DNA from: Chalara sp. BL73
Lineage: Eukaryota; Ascomycota; Leotiomycetes; Helotiales
Assembly: GCA_918026815.1 (NCBI GenBank)
Contig: CAKJVC010000083.1
Location: forward strand, 62,001-126,000
Length of the DNA: 64,000 nt
Direction: 5' to 3'
Position numbers and translations under genes: made by a program
In this document: positions 1 through 12,476 of the stretch, in pieces
How positions within the stretch are numbered: the stretch's first letter is position 1
Layout: each line of letters starts with the position of its first letter
Notes under the pieces: generated by a model
Told to the model about the DNA's origin: nothing
Databases searched by the model: none
What the model saw: the letters and a program-made list of their open reading frames with translations, nothing else

Positions 1-226
1 CCTGTTATATCGCAGGTAGTCAAGTCGGCGGAAGGCTACGAAGCATTTATCGCCACAGGCTGTGAAGGCTTCAAGTTATTTAAACTTGGACATTTCCCTA
101 ATAAGCCAGACCTCATCAATCGTTATCCTCATTCAACCTCATCCGTAATTACGCTCATTCATATATCGTTCCTTTCAATATCCCATCTAAAACCACGTCC
201 CCCACGTCCTACACGCCCTCTACACT

Positions 227-1650
227 ATGCCCGGCCCAATCAAGTCCTCATTAGCCATCAAGGTGTCTGCCTTCCAAAAAAGCACTGAAACAACAACCGC
301 TTCTAGAGAAATGATCAATGCTATTTCGATTTCAATAAAGACACTGGGGAGCTTTTCCTCCATGGCATATCCGAGAATAATAATACGGAACTCTTCGACG
401 TGGACGAGGAAGGGAACCCAGCCGTCGCCAGATATGGAAGACCCCTCGGCAATGCGTCGTAGTACTCAGTTGTAATCCCTACTGCCACCCCGACAAACGC
501 CACCACATTTAGATCTTCCGAATCGGCGACGCTGAGTTCCACCTAATACATCGAGGACCAGGCGATCAAGTTGAGGCCGCATTCGCGGAGGAGAGGCTGG
601 CGTTCGCTGGCCAGCCTGACCCTGAGCGAACGTACGAAGGGACATGCAGCAACTCATTAATTTGGGCATGCAATCTCTGCAATCCGAAGCATTGACGACT
701 ACCTACAAGCCTTCACCAACAGCCACCTCTAACCCCCATAATACTCGGTTCAAAACCACACTCGAACCTGAAAAAGACGAAGTGATCCGATATACGAAGC
801 TTGGGCGGCTTGGAAAAGGGGGACAGGGTGAAGTACACAAGGTTGTCAGTATGTATAATGGAAACTACTATGCCTGCAAAACCGTCGCTGTAAAGGCGGA
901 GGTGCCGGAACGGAGGATATATTCGGAGAGGGATTTCAGGGCAAGAGTTGAAATAGAAGTGAACTTGGTCAAGCAAGTAAAGCATCATGTGAGCTTCTTA
1001 TTCTTGCTGTCTGCTGGCCTCACGCTGATTGAATCAGGGCAATATTGTACCATAGACATACACAGGGATTCGAGACTGGCGAGAATATCGAAATCTTTAT
1101 GCCGGTTTATGACGGCAACCTCTATTAATTGATGGAGCTATATAGAAATGAAGGGCCAGCGACGGTACGGGCTATAACCGACAGGATGCTCTACCAGACC
1201 TTGGGCGCCCTGGATTTCGTCAACACATCCAATCCGCAAATTATCTATCAAGACATAAAGCCTGCGAACATCTTCTACCAAAGCGGAAAGTTCCTCTTGA
1301 CGGACTTCGGCATCGCAAAGTCTGTCGACACATCAAGGACTATAGCTGGATCGAAGCGGTATGCGGCACTTGGGGTTTGGCAGAACGGTAAGCAGACGCC
1401 AGAGGTCGACATATACGGGCCCGGGATAACCGTCGTGAAGTGTTTGGGGGAACTCCCAGCTGAAGCAGGGGGGAGGGGATTACATGGCAGCACTGGGAGC
1501 AGTGGCGCGGGCACCCCAGACACTTCTGAGCCAGAATGAATCTCGCATGGCAGCAATGCTCGCCGACGTCGCTAGTCAGCGTCCGACGGCTCATCAGCTC
1601 CTCCAGGACTTCTTCCTTCATCCTCATTGCAAAACGTGCAGACCAATCCT
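227..1650 (+). pseudogene. Decayed FHA-like / Ser-Thr protein kinase gene
   Basis: Coding-like sequence in several frames reads as an N-terminal FHA-like region (about 320-640, with the motif IFRIGDAEFHLIHR), then a kinase domain. The glycine loop (GKGGQGEV, near 815-840), the ATP lysine (YACK), the catalytic loop (IKPAN) and DFG (LTDFGIAK) are visible. An apparent intron runs about 989-1037. The gene is broken: a TAG stop at 510-512, frame changes near 430, 640 and 1053, a TAA at 1126-1128, and another frame change near 1480 before the C-lobe end (SQRPTAHQLLQDFF). The HRD motif reads YQD and the APE motif is lost. Most of these changes are transitions. A start at the ATG at 227 is only a guess. 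Kinase identity is firm; function is lost. Confidence 0.75.
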
Positions 1651-2269
1651 ACCCCATCGAGCTTTGGAGTGTCATCACCTCTTACGAATCAGGTAAACAG
1701 AACGACAATGATATACTCCGCAGTACCTACTCCCATAGAATAGACACCAACGGGAGCCACAGCAATTTTTCAGGGGAAACCCTGGCCTACGCAACGAGAT
1801 GAGAGTACGAAACCATCACAGCCAAACCCAGCGGCAGCTCAATCACTGAAAGTGCCTCCTAATCGACAGCCAGGAATCAGGCACAAAGGGTCTGTCAAAT
1901 CTGCAAAGTCTGTAGACGTAAGGCAGAAGAAAGATCACAAGCGCGGAGGATCCTCACAGAACATGCCATCTCAATCCGCAGGGGTACCAAAGCGAATATC
2001 GTCAAGCCGAAGATGGCGTTCAAGATCAAAAAGCGTCCAGAAAGCACAGGAGGTACGGGTATTGGGAATGGCTTAACATCGGATGGCATTTTTACGGATA
2101 CGGCTGCCGGCTACGGGAAAAGGATGCCAAAACAAATTCAAGTAGCTGGTCTTGAAGCTCGAGGTCCGGCTCGCCGACAAGGAGATGATAACTCAACTCT
2201 TCTATGTCGTTTTAAGCGCTTAGAAGGCGGTATCTTCTACCTAGGGAAGCGGGTTAAAGACGACAAACA
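1651..2269. other. No recognisable gene
   Basis: The stretch between the kinase relic and the BCS1-like tail has short open frames rich in Lys, Arg and Ser, but no domain I recognise. It may be decayed sequence of either neighbour. Confidence 0.4.
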
Positions 2270-2446
2270 ATCGAGTGGTTAGCAAACGAATTTGCTACCA
2301 AGGTGCCGAAGCTGGAATTCAGCCCGGCTGAAGGTTTGTCATTTCGATTGGCGAATAAGCAACCGGCTGGACAGAGAGTTGATAACGTGGAGGCATGGAT
2401 GGTGAGGATCAAGGAGGAAAGGAAGGAGGCGAAGAATGAAGTTTGA
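2270..2446 (+). pseudogene. C-terminal tail of a BCS1-like AAA ATPase (fragment)
   Basis: An open stretch of 58 codons ending in TGA reads IEWLANEFATKVP, then EFSPAE, then a Lys/Glu-rich end. This matches the layout of the end of fungal BCS1-type AAA proteins, where a 'LAxEFAxxVP...FSPAE' helix pair follows the AAA core. BCS1 family members are mitochondrial inner-membrane AAA chaperones, and fungi also have expanded paralogues of unknown role. No Walker A or B motif lies upstream, so only the tail is here. Identification rests on motif recall, not a search. Confidence 0.45.
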
Positions 2447-3414
2447 GATCCTTGATATTCAATATGAGAATGCGTAATGTTTGTACTTTGGTAATACGAG
2501 AGCAAGATTCAAACCTAGTTAACTATTTCGGACGTATTTTCCCCTATGATATCTTAACCACTTATAATGCTTCGCTAAGGGTGGTGTGCTATCGAACGAT
2601 GGCCTCCCTCATGAAAAGTTGTGCCTTCTTTGACGCCACGGTTGACGGCGCTTAGTTCGCTTAGCTGAATAGTGGTCATTGGCTAAAACCATCCTCGAGA
2701 ATGCGGGTGGTGTTCATAACTTCCCGGTTGTGACAGGCACTGGAGGGGGCTGAAATAGGCACCACATTCTCAGTCACCATCGCCCGCGCCGATACTCTCT
2801 CGCAGCATCGACCCTCCGCTGAAGTTATTCCTACCCTAAGTCAACTCACTTCTATATGCAGATATCTCCAATCAATATCTCGAAGACCGTCCAAATTTCA
2901 GCTACCTTTTCAACTATTTCGTCTAGATTAGACTCCTTCGGAAGCTGGCCGTAGCAAAGTTGGCCTCCTAAGCAGCAGCAATACATGGGTTTTATCAAAT
3001 GCCAGGCGGGAAGGATGAACCGATCGCCTGTTTCTCTTGCGGAAAGGGGTTTTATTGTAAAGATTCTACCAAGATGATCACAGACAAAGAACTCCTGGGC
3101 TGCCACCATGATAACTGTCTCTGGGAAGATATGCTTCGGGACATCATGGCACACTCAAGCTTAGCCATTAACAGACCGGCGAGTCACCACCCGTACGGGT
3201 TATCTCCATCGCCTCCTCCGCTGACTACCGCTAACGCAACATCAGTTGCAGTGGCTAGTGACTTGCCGTGCCCGGTCCTGCAAATAGCCCGCATACCAGA
3301 TCCGACAACATACCTCTTCCATACCAACAACGCGCATCAGGATAGCCGATTCGCGACCGAGATACATCCGCCGCAACAGCTCCACGCTTCGTTTCCGAGT
3401 TCTCTCTCTGGACT
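2447..3414. other. No recognisable gene
   Basis: An open frame begins at 2999 on the plus strand but runs straight into the LTR-A fragment at 3415, so it is not credible as a gene. Nothing else is recognisable. Confidence 0.4.
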
Positions 3415-3562
3415 CATCAATTATTATAACGAAGAGAAAAGGCTACAAGATAGAAGAAGGGAAGGAAAGCAGCGCTTTATATACGGGAGACTGGCCAGGG
3501 GCCAGTGTAAGCGAGGCCCTGTGGTGTCAGGGGCTGAGCTCCAGGGGCTTAGAGCCGTGACG
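3415..3562 (-). repeat. LTR-A, partial copy (antisense)
   Basis: This matches the inner and 5' part of the LTR-A family, including the reverse of its TATA region (ctttatatacgggag) and the 'ctggccaggggccagtgtaagcgag' region, and ends near ccgtgacg. The other half is missing. LTR-A in sense orientation starts TGTCACGGCC and ends GTTGTTACA. Confidence 0.8.
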
Positions 3563-4788
3563 GGAATCCCGATTATAACGAAAAGGATCATTATAAGCGA
3601 AAACGATGGATTTGTCGAAAGTATCTTGATTATTTAAGATAAGCATGTAAAGACGTGCTTAGTTGTTTCATGATTAATAGCAGTGATAACGAAGTGGCGA
3701 AGGCGAGCGAAAAGAAGCTTTGCGCTAGGATTGTAGCCGACCTGGTGGGCCGTCAAGCTTAGTTCCGGTCTTCCAAAAATGTACATTGCCGTACGTAGAG
3801 TGCGTTTGCGCAACGTGAAACTCACACATGCGCCTTGATCAGACTATTGGTTTCTGAAACAAAAGATACTAACAGTCAAGTGCTCGGCAGGGACTTTCTA
3901 TTTTCGCACATGTAGGAAAAAACTCAGAGGTAACGCTAGGCACAAAAAAGCAAGTCGCCAGCGCGTAGGGCCATTTAAGAAAAGCCGGTGTTTTTGCCTA
4001 CAAGAAACCTATTTTGAGCATTGCTGTATTTATTGCGAGAAGTAATTAAAATTCCCAATCTTGGAAGCGCGCAGTTCAGGCTGCAAAAGGGTATCGATTG
4101 CGCTATCGGGCACTTGTCCTGATTTACTGTCAGCGATAGCGAGAAAGGCAGTGGCATAAAGCCTCGGGCATACATATAGGAAAAGTCGGATCACATCTCC
4201 ACCAGCCACAGCGCAGTAGCCGCATGCTTAAATGATATAATACGACAAAGACGGCAGTGTTCTAAGCTAACCTAAAGCAGTAACCGCGACAAACGAGGTA
4301 CCTGACTAGGGTGGCGCTGCTCTGTGAACTGGCACACTACGCAGCCTATGCATGCGTAATAACTTCTCGGCTTTCTAGCAGTATTCCGGAAGTGTGCAAA
4401 GACTCGACGGTCCAATTTGTTTGTCGTTTGAACTCGATCGTAGGAGTACAGAGAAGATTATCGGTTTCAACCCATGGCGAGGCTTACTCCCGACGAGGGG
4501 TGTAGGCGATAACGTAGTCGTAATTTTCAAGTATCTATTATAAAGAGTATCGATAATTAGCTGTTCTATGTAGTCGCTGCGCGCAGCTCTACTATCTATC
4601 TTGTGATCCAGAGTTATGATGCTTAATGTCGAAGTGCCACGGATTCGTCTCGTTGTAGGGGTGTCTCTTAGCACAGGGACAGACGTTACATGGCTTTTTG
4701 TTCAAGAATGCGTGAAATAAGAAAGACGTGTTTTTACAATTTCGCATCAAGAACGTCGAGCCAAATTAATCAAATTATGATTTGCTGG
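3563..4788. other. Gene-free AT-rich stretch
   Basis: I see no gene. Only short open frames occur on either strand. Confidence 0.4.
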
Positions 4789-4975
4789 TGTTACGGGTTT
4801 TTGTCACGGCACGCGCTGTGGATCTACAGATACAGAGGGCAACGGTGGTGCAATACGAGAATCTATAGCTAAGGAAGGAAGAGGGAGCTCGGGGAGAGCA
4901 GGCTATATATACACGAGGAGCTCGGGGAGCTCGCCTAATATGGATCACGTGTGCTTGGGAGCACGCGACGTGACA
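4789..4975 (-). repeat. LTR-G copy (antisense)
   Basis: The element starts TGTTACGGG and ends CGTGACA, so it has TG...CA ends. It contains the palindrome-rich stretch around 'aggctatatatacacgagg', which is the reverse of a TATATATA promoter. About 105 bp of it matches, in reverse complement, the sequence after 18469. The flanks show no 5-bp duplication, so the ends are approximate. Confidence 0.6.
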
Positions 4976-5404
4976 GTTTTAATATGTAATAGTGCTCAAA
5001 CTTAATTTTTAACTGTCACGGTTAGCATGTGACCAGCTCGCGTATGTTCCCTAACTGGGACTAGTAGCACATGGCCTGAGAGCCAGACGCAGCTGAGAGC
5101 TTTTTGCCAGAGCCCCACCTCTTCTCCATAGTTTAGTATTTTCGTATTGAAGCACCTACAACCCGCCTTTCCAGGCATATAGGACCGTGTTCGTGCCAAA
5201 TCTTGCTATTGATAAACACGTGAATGAGGGGCTGAGCTTGCATGTGGATACCAAAGATTGGTGCTTTTGCGCTGTGCTGCCAGGCATAGCCTTGTTCTTC
5301 TTCGTAATGTCTCTACTCACGTCAACGGAGTTTTGTTCTAACATCCGGATAGCGCGACTTCATTCGGATCGTCGCAGCACGTGTTACGACATGCCTACGC
5401 CAGA
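4976..5404. other. Upstream region of the HET-NB-ARC-TPR gene
   Basis: No gene is seen. This should hold the promoter of the gene starting at 5405, but I find no clear TATA box close to the start codon. Confidence 0.4.
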
Positions 5405-8400
5405 ATGCGTCTTCTCAGCAGCAAACCAGGCGGCGACTTCGAGTTGAGCACCTTTAACGATAACAATCCTCCTCCGTATGCAATTCTATCCCACACATGG
5501 TCGGAAGGCGAAGAAGTCGAATATGATGAGTTGGTCGCTAGCAAAGGCAAAAACAAGGCTGGTTACGCCAAACTCCGTTTCTGCGGAGAAAGAGCTACGA
5601 AAGACAATTTGAATTACTTCTGGGTGGACACCTGCTGTATTAACAAGCAGGACAACAACGAGCTTGGCACAGCTCTTAACAGTATGTTTCGCTGGTATCA
5701 GCGTGCAACTAAATGCTATGTATATCTTTCAGACGTACATGTTCCAGGTGAGATTATTAATGCACAAGAATGTCGGATAACGTGGGAAGATGCTTTTCGA
5801 AGAAGTCGGTGGTTTTATCGAGGTTGGACTTTGCAGGAGCTCCTTGCACCAGCTGTTGTTGAGTTCTTTTCGGCGAATAGCAAGCAGTTGGGCAGCAAGA
5901 TATCGCTGGAGCAAGAAATCCACGAGATTACCCAGATCCCCATTAGAGCACTGAGGAAGTATGATCTTCGTGAGTTCAGCGTTGGCGAGCGGATGAGTTG
6001 GGTAGCAGGCCGCAAGACAACAGTTGAAGAGGACAGGGTTTACTGTCTGCTGGGCATCTTTGGCGTCTTCTTGCCACTGATATACGGCGAGGGCGAAAAG
6101 CACGCGTTTCTGCGGCTTCGGAAAGAGATACAAGGACAGACAGAATCACTGGACAATATAGCCGCAGCGATAGCAAAAGGTGTATCTAGTACGTTCCATC
6201 GCGTCTTACAGCGATATGTTATACTTGCCCGAGTGTTGCTTACGAAGTATAGTTTCGTCATTGCTACCATTTCCACGAAACGAGTTCTTTGTTGGACGTG
6301 AAGACCACCTGCGGATCCTTGAGGAAAGGCTTTGCTCGTCATATAGACATCGACGTATGTCTCTCTATGGGCTGGGAGGTGGCGGCAAGACGGCGGTGAC
6401 TCTCGAACTCGCATATCGAATGATTATAAAGCGTCCTCGGTTTTTAGTGTTCTGGGTACCAGCTACCAACCGGGAGACGTTTGAGATTGCGTACCGTAAG
6501 ATAGGAACTCTGCTCGGCATACAGGGTATCACGGACGACAACGCCAATATCAAGCAGCTTGTCAAGGACGGGTTCGACTCAGGCAGCTTTGGCGACTGGT
6601 TGATGATAATTGATAATGCTGATGATCCCAGCGTCCTTCTAGATGACGGGCCACAATCTGGCCAACTACACGACTATCTCCCACACAGCGATCGAGGCTC
6701 GATACTCTTTACTACACGAGGCAGGAAAGCGGCTGAGCGCTTGACGCAGAGCAGTGTCTTAGAGCTTGAGGATATGAGTAAGGCTGAGGCGAAGCATTTG
6801 ATGACACGGCGGATAGCGAACAAAACATTGCTTGATGATGAAAGTGCCACCGATAAATTGCTCGAGCTTCTCACGTACCTGCCGCTAGCCATTGTACAGG
6901 CAGCCGCTTTCATTAACAGCAACCAAGTCTCGGTTTCTGACTACGTGTCACTATTCAAACAAGCTGACACGGAAGCCGAGGTCTTCAATGAGCGCTTTGA
7001 TGACCCAAGCAGATATCGAGAAACGGAAAGCACGATAGCGAAAACGTGGCAGATATCTTTCAACCAGATCATAAAGCAGGATCAGCTCGCTGCAGACTAT
7101 CTGTTTTTTATAGCGTGTATTGATCGCGTGAACATTCCACAATCGCTGCTTCCCCACGAGCGTACCGCGGTGCAACGGATTAAGGCGCTTGGGACGCTTA
7201 CAGGATACGCCTTTATCTCAGAGTGTCAGCAGCCTTTTCAGCAACCAGAAGAAGAGAGATTCTTTGACGTCCATCGACTGGTGCAAAAGGCGACTGTATG
7301 GTGGCTGAAGGAGCACAACGACTGGGCGGTCTGGACAGAGAAGGCATATTGCAGATTGGAGGGGCTAGTCCCATATGGTGGACACGAGGGAATGCAAAAA
7401 TGGATAAGCTACCTACCACATGCGATACATATGAGCGGCCTTCACATTGGGCTGAGTGAGACGAGAAAAGCCTCGCTTCTCGATCGAATCGGGCGGTGTC
7501 AAGCTACGTTGGGTCAATACATGGCAGCAGAGGCGACACATCGACAAGTGTTTTCGTTAAGGAGAAGGAATCTAGGAGGTGAGGACGCATCAACACTTTC
7601 TAGCATGAATCTATTGGGGTCGGCACTCGACGATCAGGGCAAGTACGAGGAGGCAGAGACGATGCACAGGCAGACGCTAGCGTTAATGCAGAAGGTGCTC
7701 GGCAAAGAGCATCCGGACACGCTGACGAACATGAATAACCTGGCGAGCGTGCTAGAGAGCCAAGGCAAGTACGAAGAGGCAGAGACGATGCACAGACGGG
7801 AGCTGGTGTTGAGCGAGAAGGTGCTCGGCAAAGAGCATCCGGACACGCTGACGAGCATGAACAACCTTGCGCTCGTGCTAGAGAGCCAAGGCAAGTACGA
7901 AGAGGCAGAGACGATGCACAGGCAGACGCTGGCGTTGAGCGAGAAGGTGCTTGGCAAAGAGCATCCGGACACGCTGACGAGCATAGACAACCTGGCGAGT
8001 GTGCTGGATCGCCGAGGCAAGTACGAAGAGGCAGAGACGATGCACAGGCAGACGCTAGCGTTAATGCAGAAGGTGCTCGGCAAAGAGCATCCGGACACAC
8101 TAACGAGCATGAACAACCTGGCAAGTATGCTGAATAACCAAAACAAGTACGAAGAGGCAGAGACGATGCACAGGCAGACGCTGACGTTGAGGGAGAAGGT
8201 GCTTGGCAAAGAGCATCCGTCCACGCTGACGAGCACGAACAACCTGGCGCTCGTGCTAGATAGTCAAGGCAAGTGCGAAGAGGCAGAGATGATGCACAGG
8301 CAAACGCTGGTGTTGAGGGAGAAGGTGCTTGGCAAAGAGCATCCAGACACTTTGTTGAGCGTATACTGTCTCGCGCACTTCCTTGCAAAGCAAGGCCGCT

Positions 8401-8603
8401 ATGTCGAAGCTACCACTTTGTATCAAAGGGCATGCGAAGGTTACAGTAAGGTTCTCAGAAACGATCACCCAACTGCACGTGCATGTCACCAACATTATCT
8501 GGAGATGATTGAAATAAAAGAGCAAAGTGAGCTTGTAGTAACAAGCGAGGCACCACGTACTATGCCAAGCAATAAGAAAAGTAAGCGAAGACGGAAGTGG
8601 TAG
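5405..8603 (+). CDS. HET-NB-ARC-TPR receptor (STAND/NLR-like)
   Basis: Two exons, 5405-6179 and 6253-8603, give about 1,041 residues. The 73-bp intron runs GTGTAT to TATAG, with a CTTAC branch-like site. The HET domain (from residue 25) has YAILSHTW, FWVDTCC (72-78) and GWTLQEL (140-146). The NB-ARC module starts near 264. It has Walker A GLGGGGKT (298-305), the FWVPATNRETFE motif, Walker B (WLMIIDNADD), an RNBS-B-like FTTRGR and a YLPLAI motif. From about residue 690, 42-residue TPRs follow: six regular copies, with degenerate ones at each end. The tail is basic (KKSKRRRKW). HET domains trigger cell death in heterokaryon incompatibility, and NB-ARC-TPR arrays act as ligand-gated switches, so a role in non-self recognition is inferred. 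The start was chosen because HET proteins usually begin with MRLL. The gene appears intact. Confidence 0.93.
7630..8380 (+). repeat. 126-bp tandem repeats encoding TPR units
   Basis: Six consecutive units of 126 bp each encode one 42-residue TPR and are nearly identical in DNA as well as protein. Each carries the core KYEEAETMHRQTL and VLGKEHPDTL. Such young arrays can change copy number by unequal exchange. Confidence 0.9.
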
Positions 8604-9057
8604 TAGCCAGCTGCACAAGAGGTCAGGACTATTACGTGGACTAGCCAAGCTCAGTATTAGAGCCTCAAAACTTGACAAGTAATTGATGCAATACACATTT
8701 ATATAAAACCATTTATTGGCCTTCTAGCTAGCCTTATATACAGTAAGATATTGTTGGCTCTGAGCCTTTTATTCGAGCGTTGTCCATGTGCACGATAACG
8801 GAGGGCAGAGATAGGGACTTTGCTATGTTTCGATATATAGCATCGATTGTTCGAGGCTCTCCGGGCAAAGAAGTTTCCGCAAGGGCTTGGCTGGCGCGGT
8901 TGTTTATTATCTACATCGATGATAGAGATGGGCTGAGAACGATTATTGAGCGGCAGCTCATGGCAGTGCGAAACCAGACGCGCAGCTCATGGAAACTTCT
9001 GGAAGAACGCTACACTTAGAGTCTGAGTTCGGCATAGCATGCTTTTATACAATATAC
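8604..9057. other. Intergenic stretch
   Basis: This lies downstream of the HET-NB-ARC-TPR gene. No gene is recognised; a short open frame at 8780-9019 has no known motif. Confidence 0.4.
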
Positions 9058-9292
9058 TGTCACGGCCCTGGCCCTATCTCGCTTAGAGCCCCTTGGGGCT
9101 CCGCCGCTGGCACCACAAGGCCTCGCTTAGACTGGCCCCTAGCCAGTCTCCTGTATATAAAGCGCTGATTTCCTTCCTTTCTTCTGTCTGTAGCTTGTTC
9201 TCTTCGTTATAACAATTGACAGTTGTTCACACCTTGAGCTCCTCTTCCTGAGGTCTACGGATCGAGATCCCTGTTCGCCTCGAGTTGTTACA
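9058..9292 (+). repeat. LTR-A, full-length solo copy (sense)
   Basis: This 235-bp element starts TGTCACGGCC and ends GTTGTTACA. It has a TATA box (ctgtatataaagc) about 105 bp in, followed by 'gttataacaattgacag'. The flanking five bases (tatac and attac) are similar but not identical. No primer-binding site or polyprotein follows, so it is a solo LTR. Confidence 0.85.
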
Positions 9293-11323
9293 ATTACCCG
9301 TTATAGGGACGTAGAGGGTCGTTTCGCTCTAGCCCAAATATCGTTAGTCGTTTCGACGCGAGGTACCGATCAGCGTGGCGATCTTGCTGGAATGTGCACG
9401 CCACGGCAGCCATAAGGCTGAGGACGATTTCCTGCATAGTGGTGGGGTCTTAGCTCCCCGCAATTAACCGGATCAACGTCTATCCCTGCGTGCCCATAGA
9501 CTCGGGATTAATTTTCCCTTTTGCTGGTTCCGTTTTAGTCTGCGGACATGGGCAACTGCTGCTTTAACCTGAGCTGAGGGCGAGCATACCTGAGCCGAGG
9601 GTGAGCATGCCGGAGCAGAGCCTGAGCATCCTGAGCACCATGATGTGGGACCCATTTAGGCCTCCTGCGTGCCCGGCTACAGTTCCCTTACAGAACTTTG
9701 CCCGTGAATCCGTTTCTGCTCTTTTACAAAAGTTCCTGCCGGAGCAGATTTTTGGATCCCTCTTGTGGAAGAGCATGTGGCTAGTGATTCAGCCTCACAA
9801 TTTACCGAACACCAATTCAACGTCCCCGTATTCAAACATATGACGTCTATTTGCCGAGCAATTGCCTAACTTATTTGTTATAAGAACTCGCTCTTACACG
9901 CTGCTCCGCTATAATCGTTTCTGCATAGCTGCCAAAGAAGGCACAAGCGGCCACACTACGAATCTTGGGGTTTGGAGCTCCCTCTACGCAATCTATGATT
10001 ATGCAAGTCAAGCAACATCCTCCTAGCGATAAAGTTACACTAAGTAAAGGGAGTTTTGGTGCTTCCGTTTGGCAAGGTCGGGTTACGCAACTCGGCATAT
10101 TGCCGTGGCTGTATCAAGAGGGGATTCCGACGGCTAGCGTGCTTTCCTGAGCATCGTGGGATGTATGCAGTGAAATTGCATCAGGGATATGGTTTATACC
10201 AAGATTCGTTCCCCAAGGCTCTAGGATCGCCGAAAGGAGACAAAGCACCTTCATCTCGGCAATAGAGTGTCGATCAAGAACCAAACTGCCAAAATGGGGT
10301 AGAGTATCAGCCGGGTATTGGTCAAACTGAGCCGATCAATCAGTCCGCAAGAGGTAGGCTCAAGGCAGACCGAGGCAGGGGATTATGCTGGTGGGCAGCT
10401 CGTCTCACCCCCGAGCACGGCGTTAATCCGGCCACACCGGAAGATATTCCGGAGGATGGTCTGGGTATTGCTCGGCTCGTGTTGTGACTCAGCATAAGGC
10501 GAGTCAGGCCACGCAAGGAGCTGCCCTGGTGAAAGGGGTTGGGCCTGTCCACAGGGACAGGACCTGCCGGCGAAGGTGTGTGTAGTACTGTAGAGCTTTG
10601 ATCTGCGAAGAAGTGGCACAGAGAGAAGAGCGGCCACATAACTCAGCTCAGGGCTTCCTCAGGTGATGTCGTCAACCAGGAAGCGCATGACAGTGTGAGG
10701 AGGCGGCATGGAATGGGTGTCGGTGCCTACCACGAGCCGCAACACTCTGAGCTCAGGGGCGGTGGGTTTTCACGCGTTGCTTGAGGCCACTAACAAGTTA
10801 TGCTTGGAGGCTCAGATCTGGACTGGGTGGTATGAAGGAATTTGATGAATGGGGTCGTAGCACAACTTCAAAACTCAAATGCAGGAGTAAATGCGGACGA
10901 GAAGCGGCTTCAAATAGAGGCTAGCATGAGATTAGGGAAGGTGCATTAGCGGAACACCACAAAAGAAACTCAACAGCAGATATGACTGGTGATCGCCAAG
11001 GCTAATAGACTTTTCTTGCACTGCGAGTGTTGCGACATCAACTGGTGGGTTATTCAATAATTCGCATGGTCATTTGCTTCGATGGTTTCACTATATTTAC
11101 AGCTTTTCAAAACCCTCTCTAGCAAACAATACGCCACAAATACTGACTTGTGACCGGCGAAGCTATTCACTGATGTAATTCAACCCAACCTCTTTTTCTC
11201 GGTTTTTTAAATGCTCCCCCCTCAATCCTCTGAGACATGGAAGTATCTGGAGTAACGTCTCCAACACAGCTTGATTGACTGTCAGCTTCCTCCAATAGAG
11301 ACGCAGCATCGTGACTTAATTGG
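9293..11323. other. Gene-free repeat-like stretch
   Basis: I recognise no gene. Around 9570-9650 there is a run of degenerate GAGC-containing words (gagcat, cctgagc). Open frames at 9601-9843 and 10340-10639 lack known motifs and may be old element sequence. Confidence 0.4.
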
Positions 11324-12476
11324 TCAGAGATGGTGGCTTTCCAACCCTTGTGAAAGTCCGGATTCGCCTGGCTCAGATTGCTGCGAGACCTGAAAATTTA
11401 AATCGGACGGCAACTTACCGATAACCGAACAGATTCTTTTCAGGTGAGTCGGCATCCATATATCGTAAACGTTTTTGATGAATTTGTACGATGTCCACTT
11501 GTCTTTGCCGTCTAGTTCCGTGAAGTCGAATTTACGGATAGGATGGCGGTAGAAGGTGGTATTGTTTCCATCAATCACAGGATAATGGCCGTAGATTCCT
11601 ACTGTTTCGTGATCATGTGAAATTGAGAAGGCGAGTATCTCCCGGTGAAGCTCCTTTTCGCGTTTCACAAGTCTGAAAAGTTCAACCGTACCTCTTACTG
11701 CAAGTGTCATGCTATGAGCATTCTGCCATCTGCAACATCAAGTGCCGCTGCACCGCACTTCACTTCGCACGTTAGGAACGGGAGATACATCTGCCAAGTG
11801 GCCATGAAAGGCTTGAGATGTTTGGCACCATAGATCCTTAAGACTTGGGCGGGCGGACATATCAGTGGGGAAATGTCTTGAATAACTATAACTTCATTTC
11901 TCGCCCGTACACTCTCGCAAGTTTCTTCGAACAGATCGTCACGAGACAGGTATCTTGAGGGACTGATTGTTCGGCCTCAAATAAAGCTCGACAAAGTCTC
12001 TTGCTTTCATCTGTGATACCCAATTCGAATTTGCCCATAAAGCTACCCTTTGTTCCAAGGACAGTCTCATAGCTCGGACGCGCATAAAGGGAACTTTCGG
12101 CTTCCCTCGGCTTTTGATCGCTAGGGGTGGTAGAGCTAGGTGCGGCAGAGCCAGCCTCCGATTGATTCCCACGAAAAGACTTTTTCCTCGCAAGCATGTT
12201 GTTCTCCGATTCGAAATATTCCTTAGGCCAACGGAATTCCTCTGTCCAGTATTCAAGTGGGTTGATTTCCTTCCCGATGACACCGACCACTGCGTTCTCG
12301 CCGATTGTGTCCTCGAGAGTAGATCGTAGAGGGGACGCTCGCGGCTGCTTTTGAGAGGGAGTGGTGATAGAAGGGAAGGGGGCTTTGTCTTCTTGCGATC
12401 GTTTTCGTTTTCGATCCTCAGGCTGTGGAAACTTGACTTGAGTTAGCTTTATAGTATAGCAGGAGGAGAGTGACAT
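11324..12476 (-). pseudogene. Broken DUF7924-type gene
   Basis: On the minus strand the N-terminal part (12476-11886) is rich in Lys and Arg (RKRKRSQ), then has PLEYWTEEFRWPKEYF and TKGSFMGKFELGITDESK. A frame change follows near 11950. The next frame gives QDISPLICPP and FLTCEVKCGAAALDVAD, and a second frame change near 11715 leads to a C-terminal part with GHYPVIDG and YDIWMPTHLKRIC. About 50 residues that relatives carry between the YGAKHLK and ATWQMY segments seem to be missing. From memory this is the fungal DUF7924 family, whose E-x-K motif (here EVK) suggests a PD-(D/E)XK-like fold. It has two frameshifts and an internal deletion, so it is a pseudogene. Confidence 0.65.

Noticed and set aside
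2999..3637. Plus-strand open frame of 212 codons with several Cys and His
   Set aside because: Its second half lies in an LTR-A fragment and the Cys/His spacing fits no known zinc-binding domain.
7600..8388. Long minus-strand open frames across the TPR array
   Set aside because: They are shadows of the tandemly repeated TPR codons, with no start context or known domain.
9053..9297. Target-site duplication for the LTR-A at 9058
   Set aside because: The flanks tatac and attac differ at two positions, so I do not claim a duplication.
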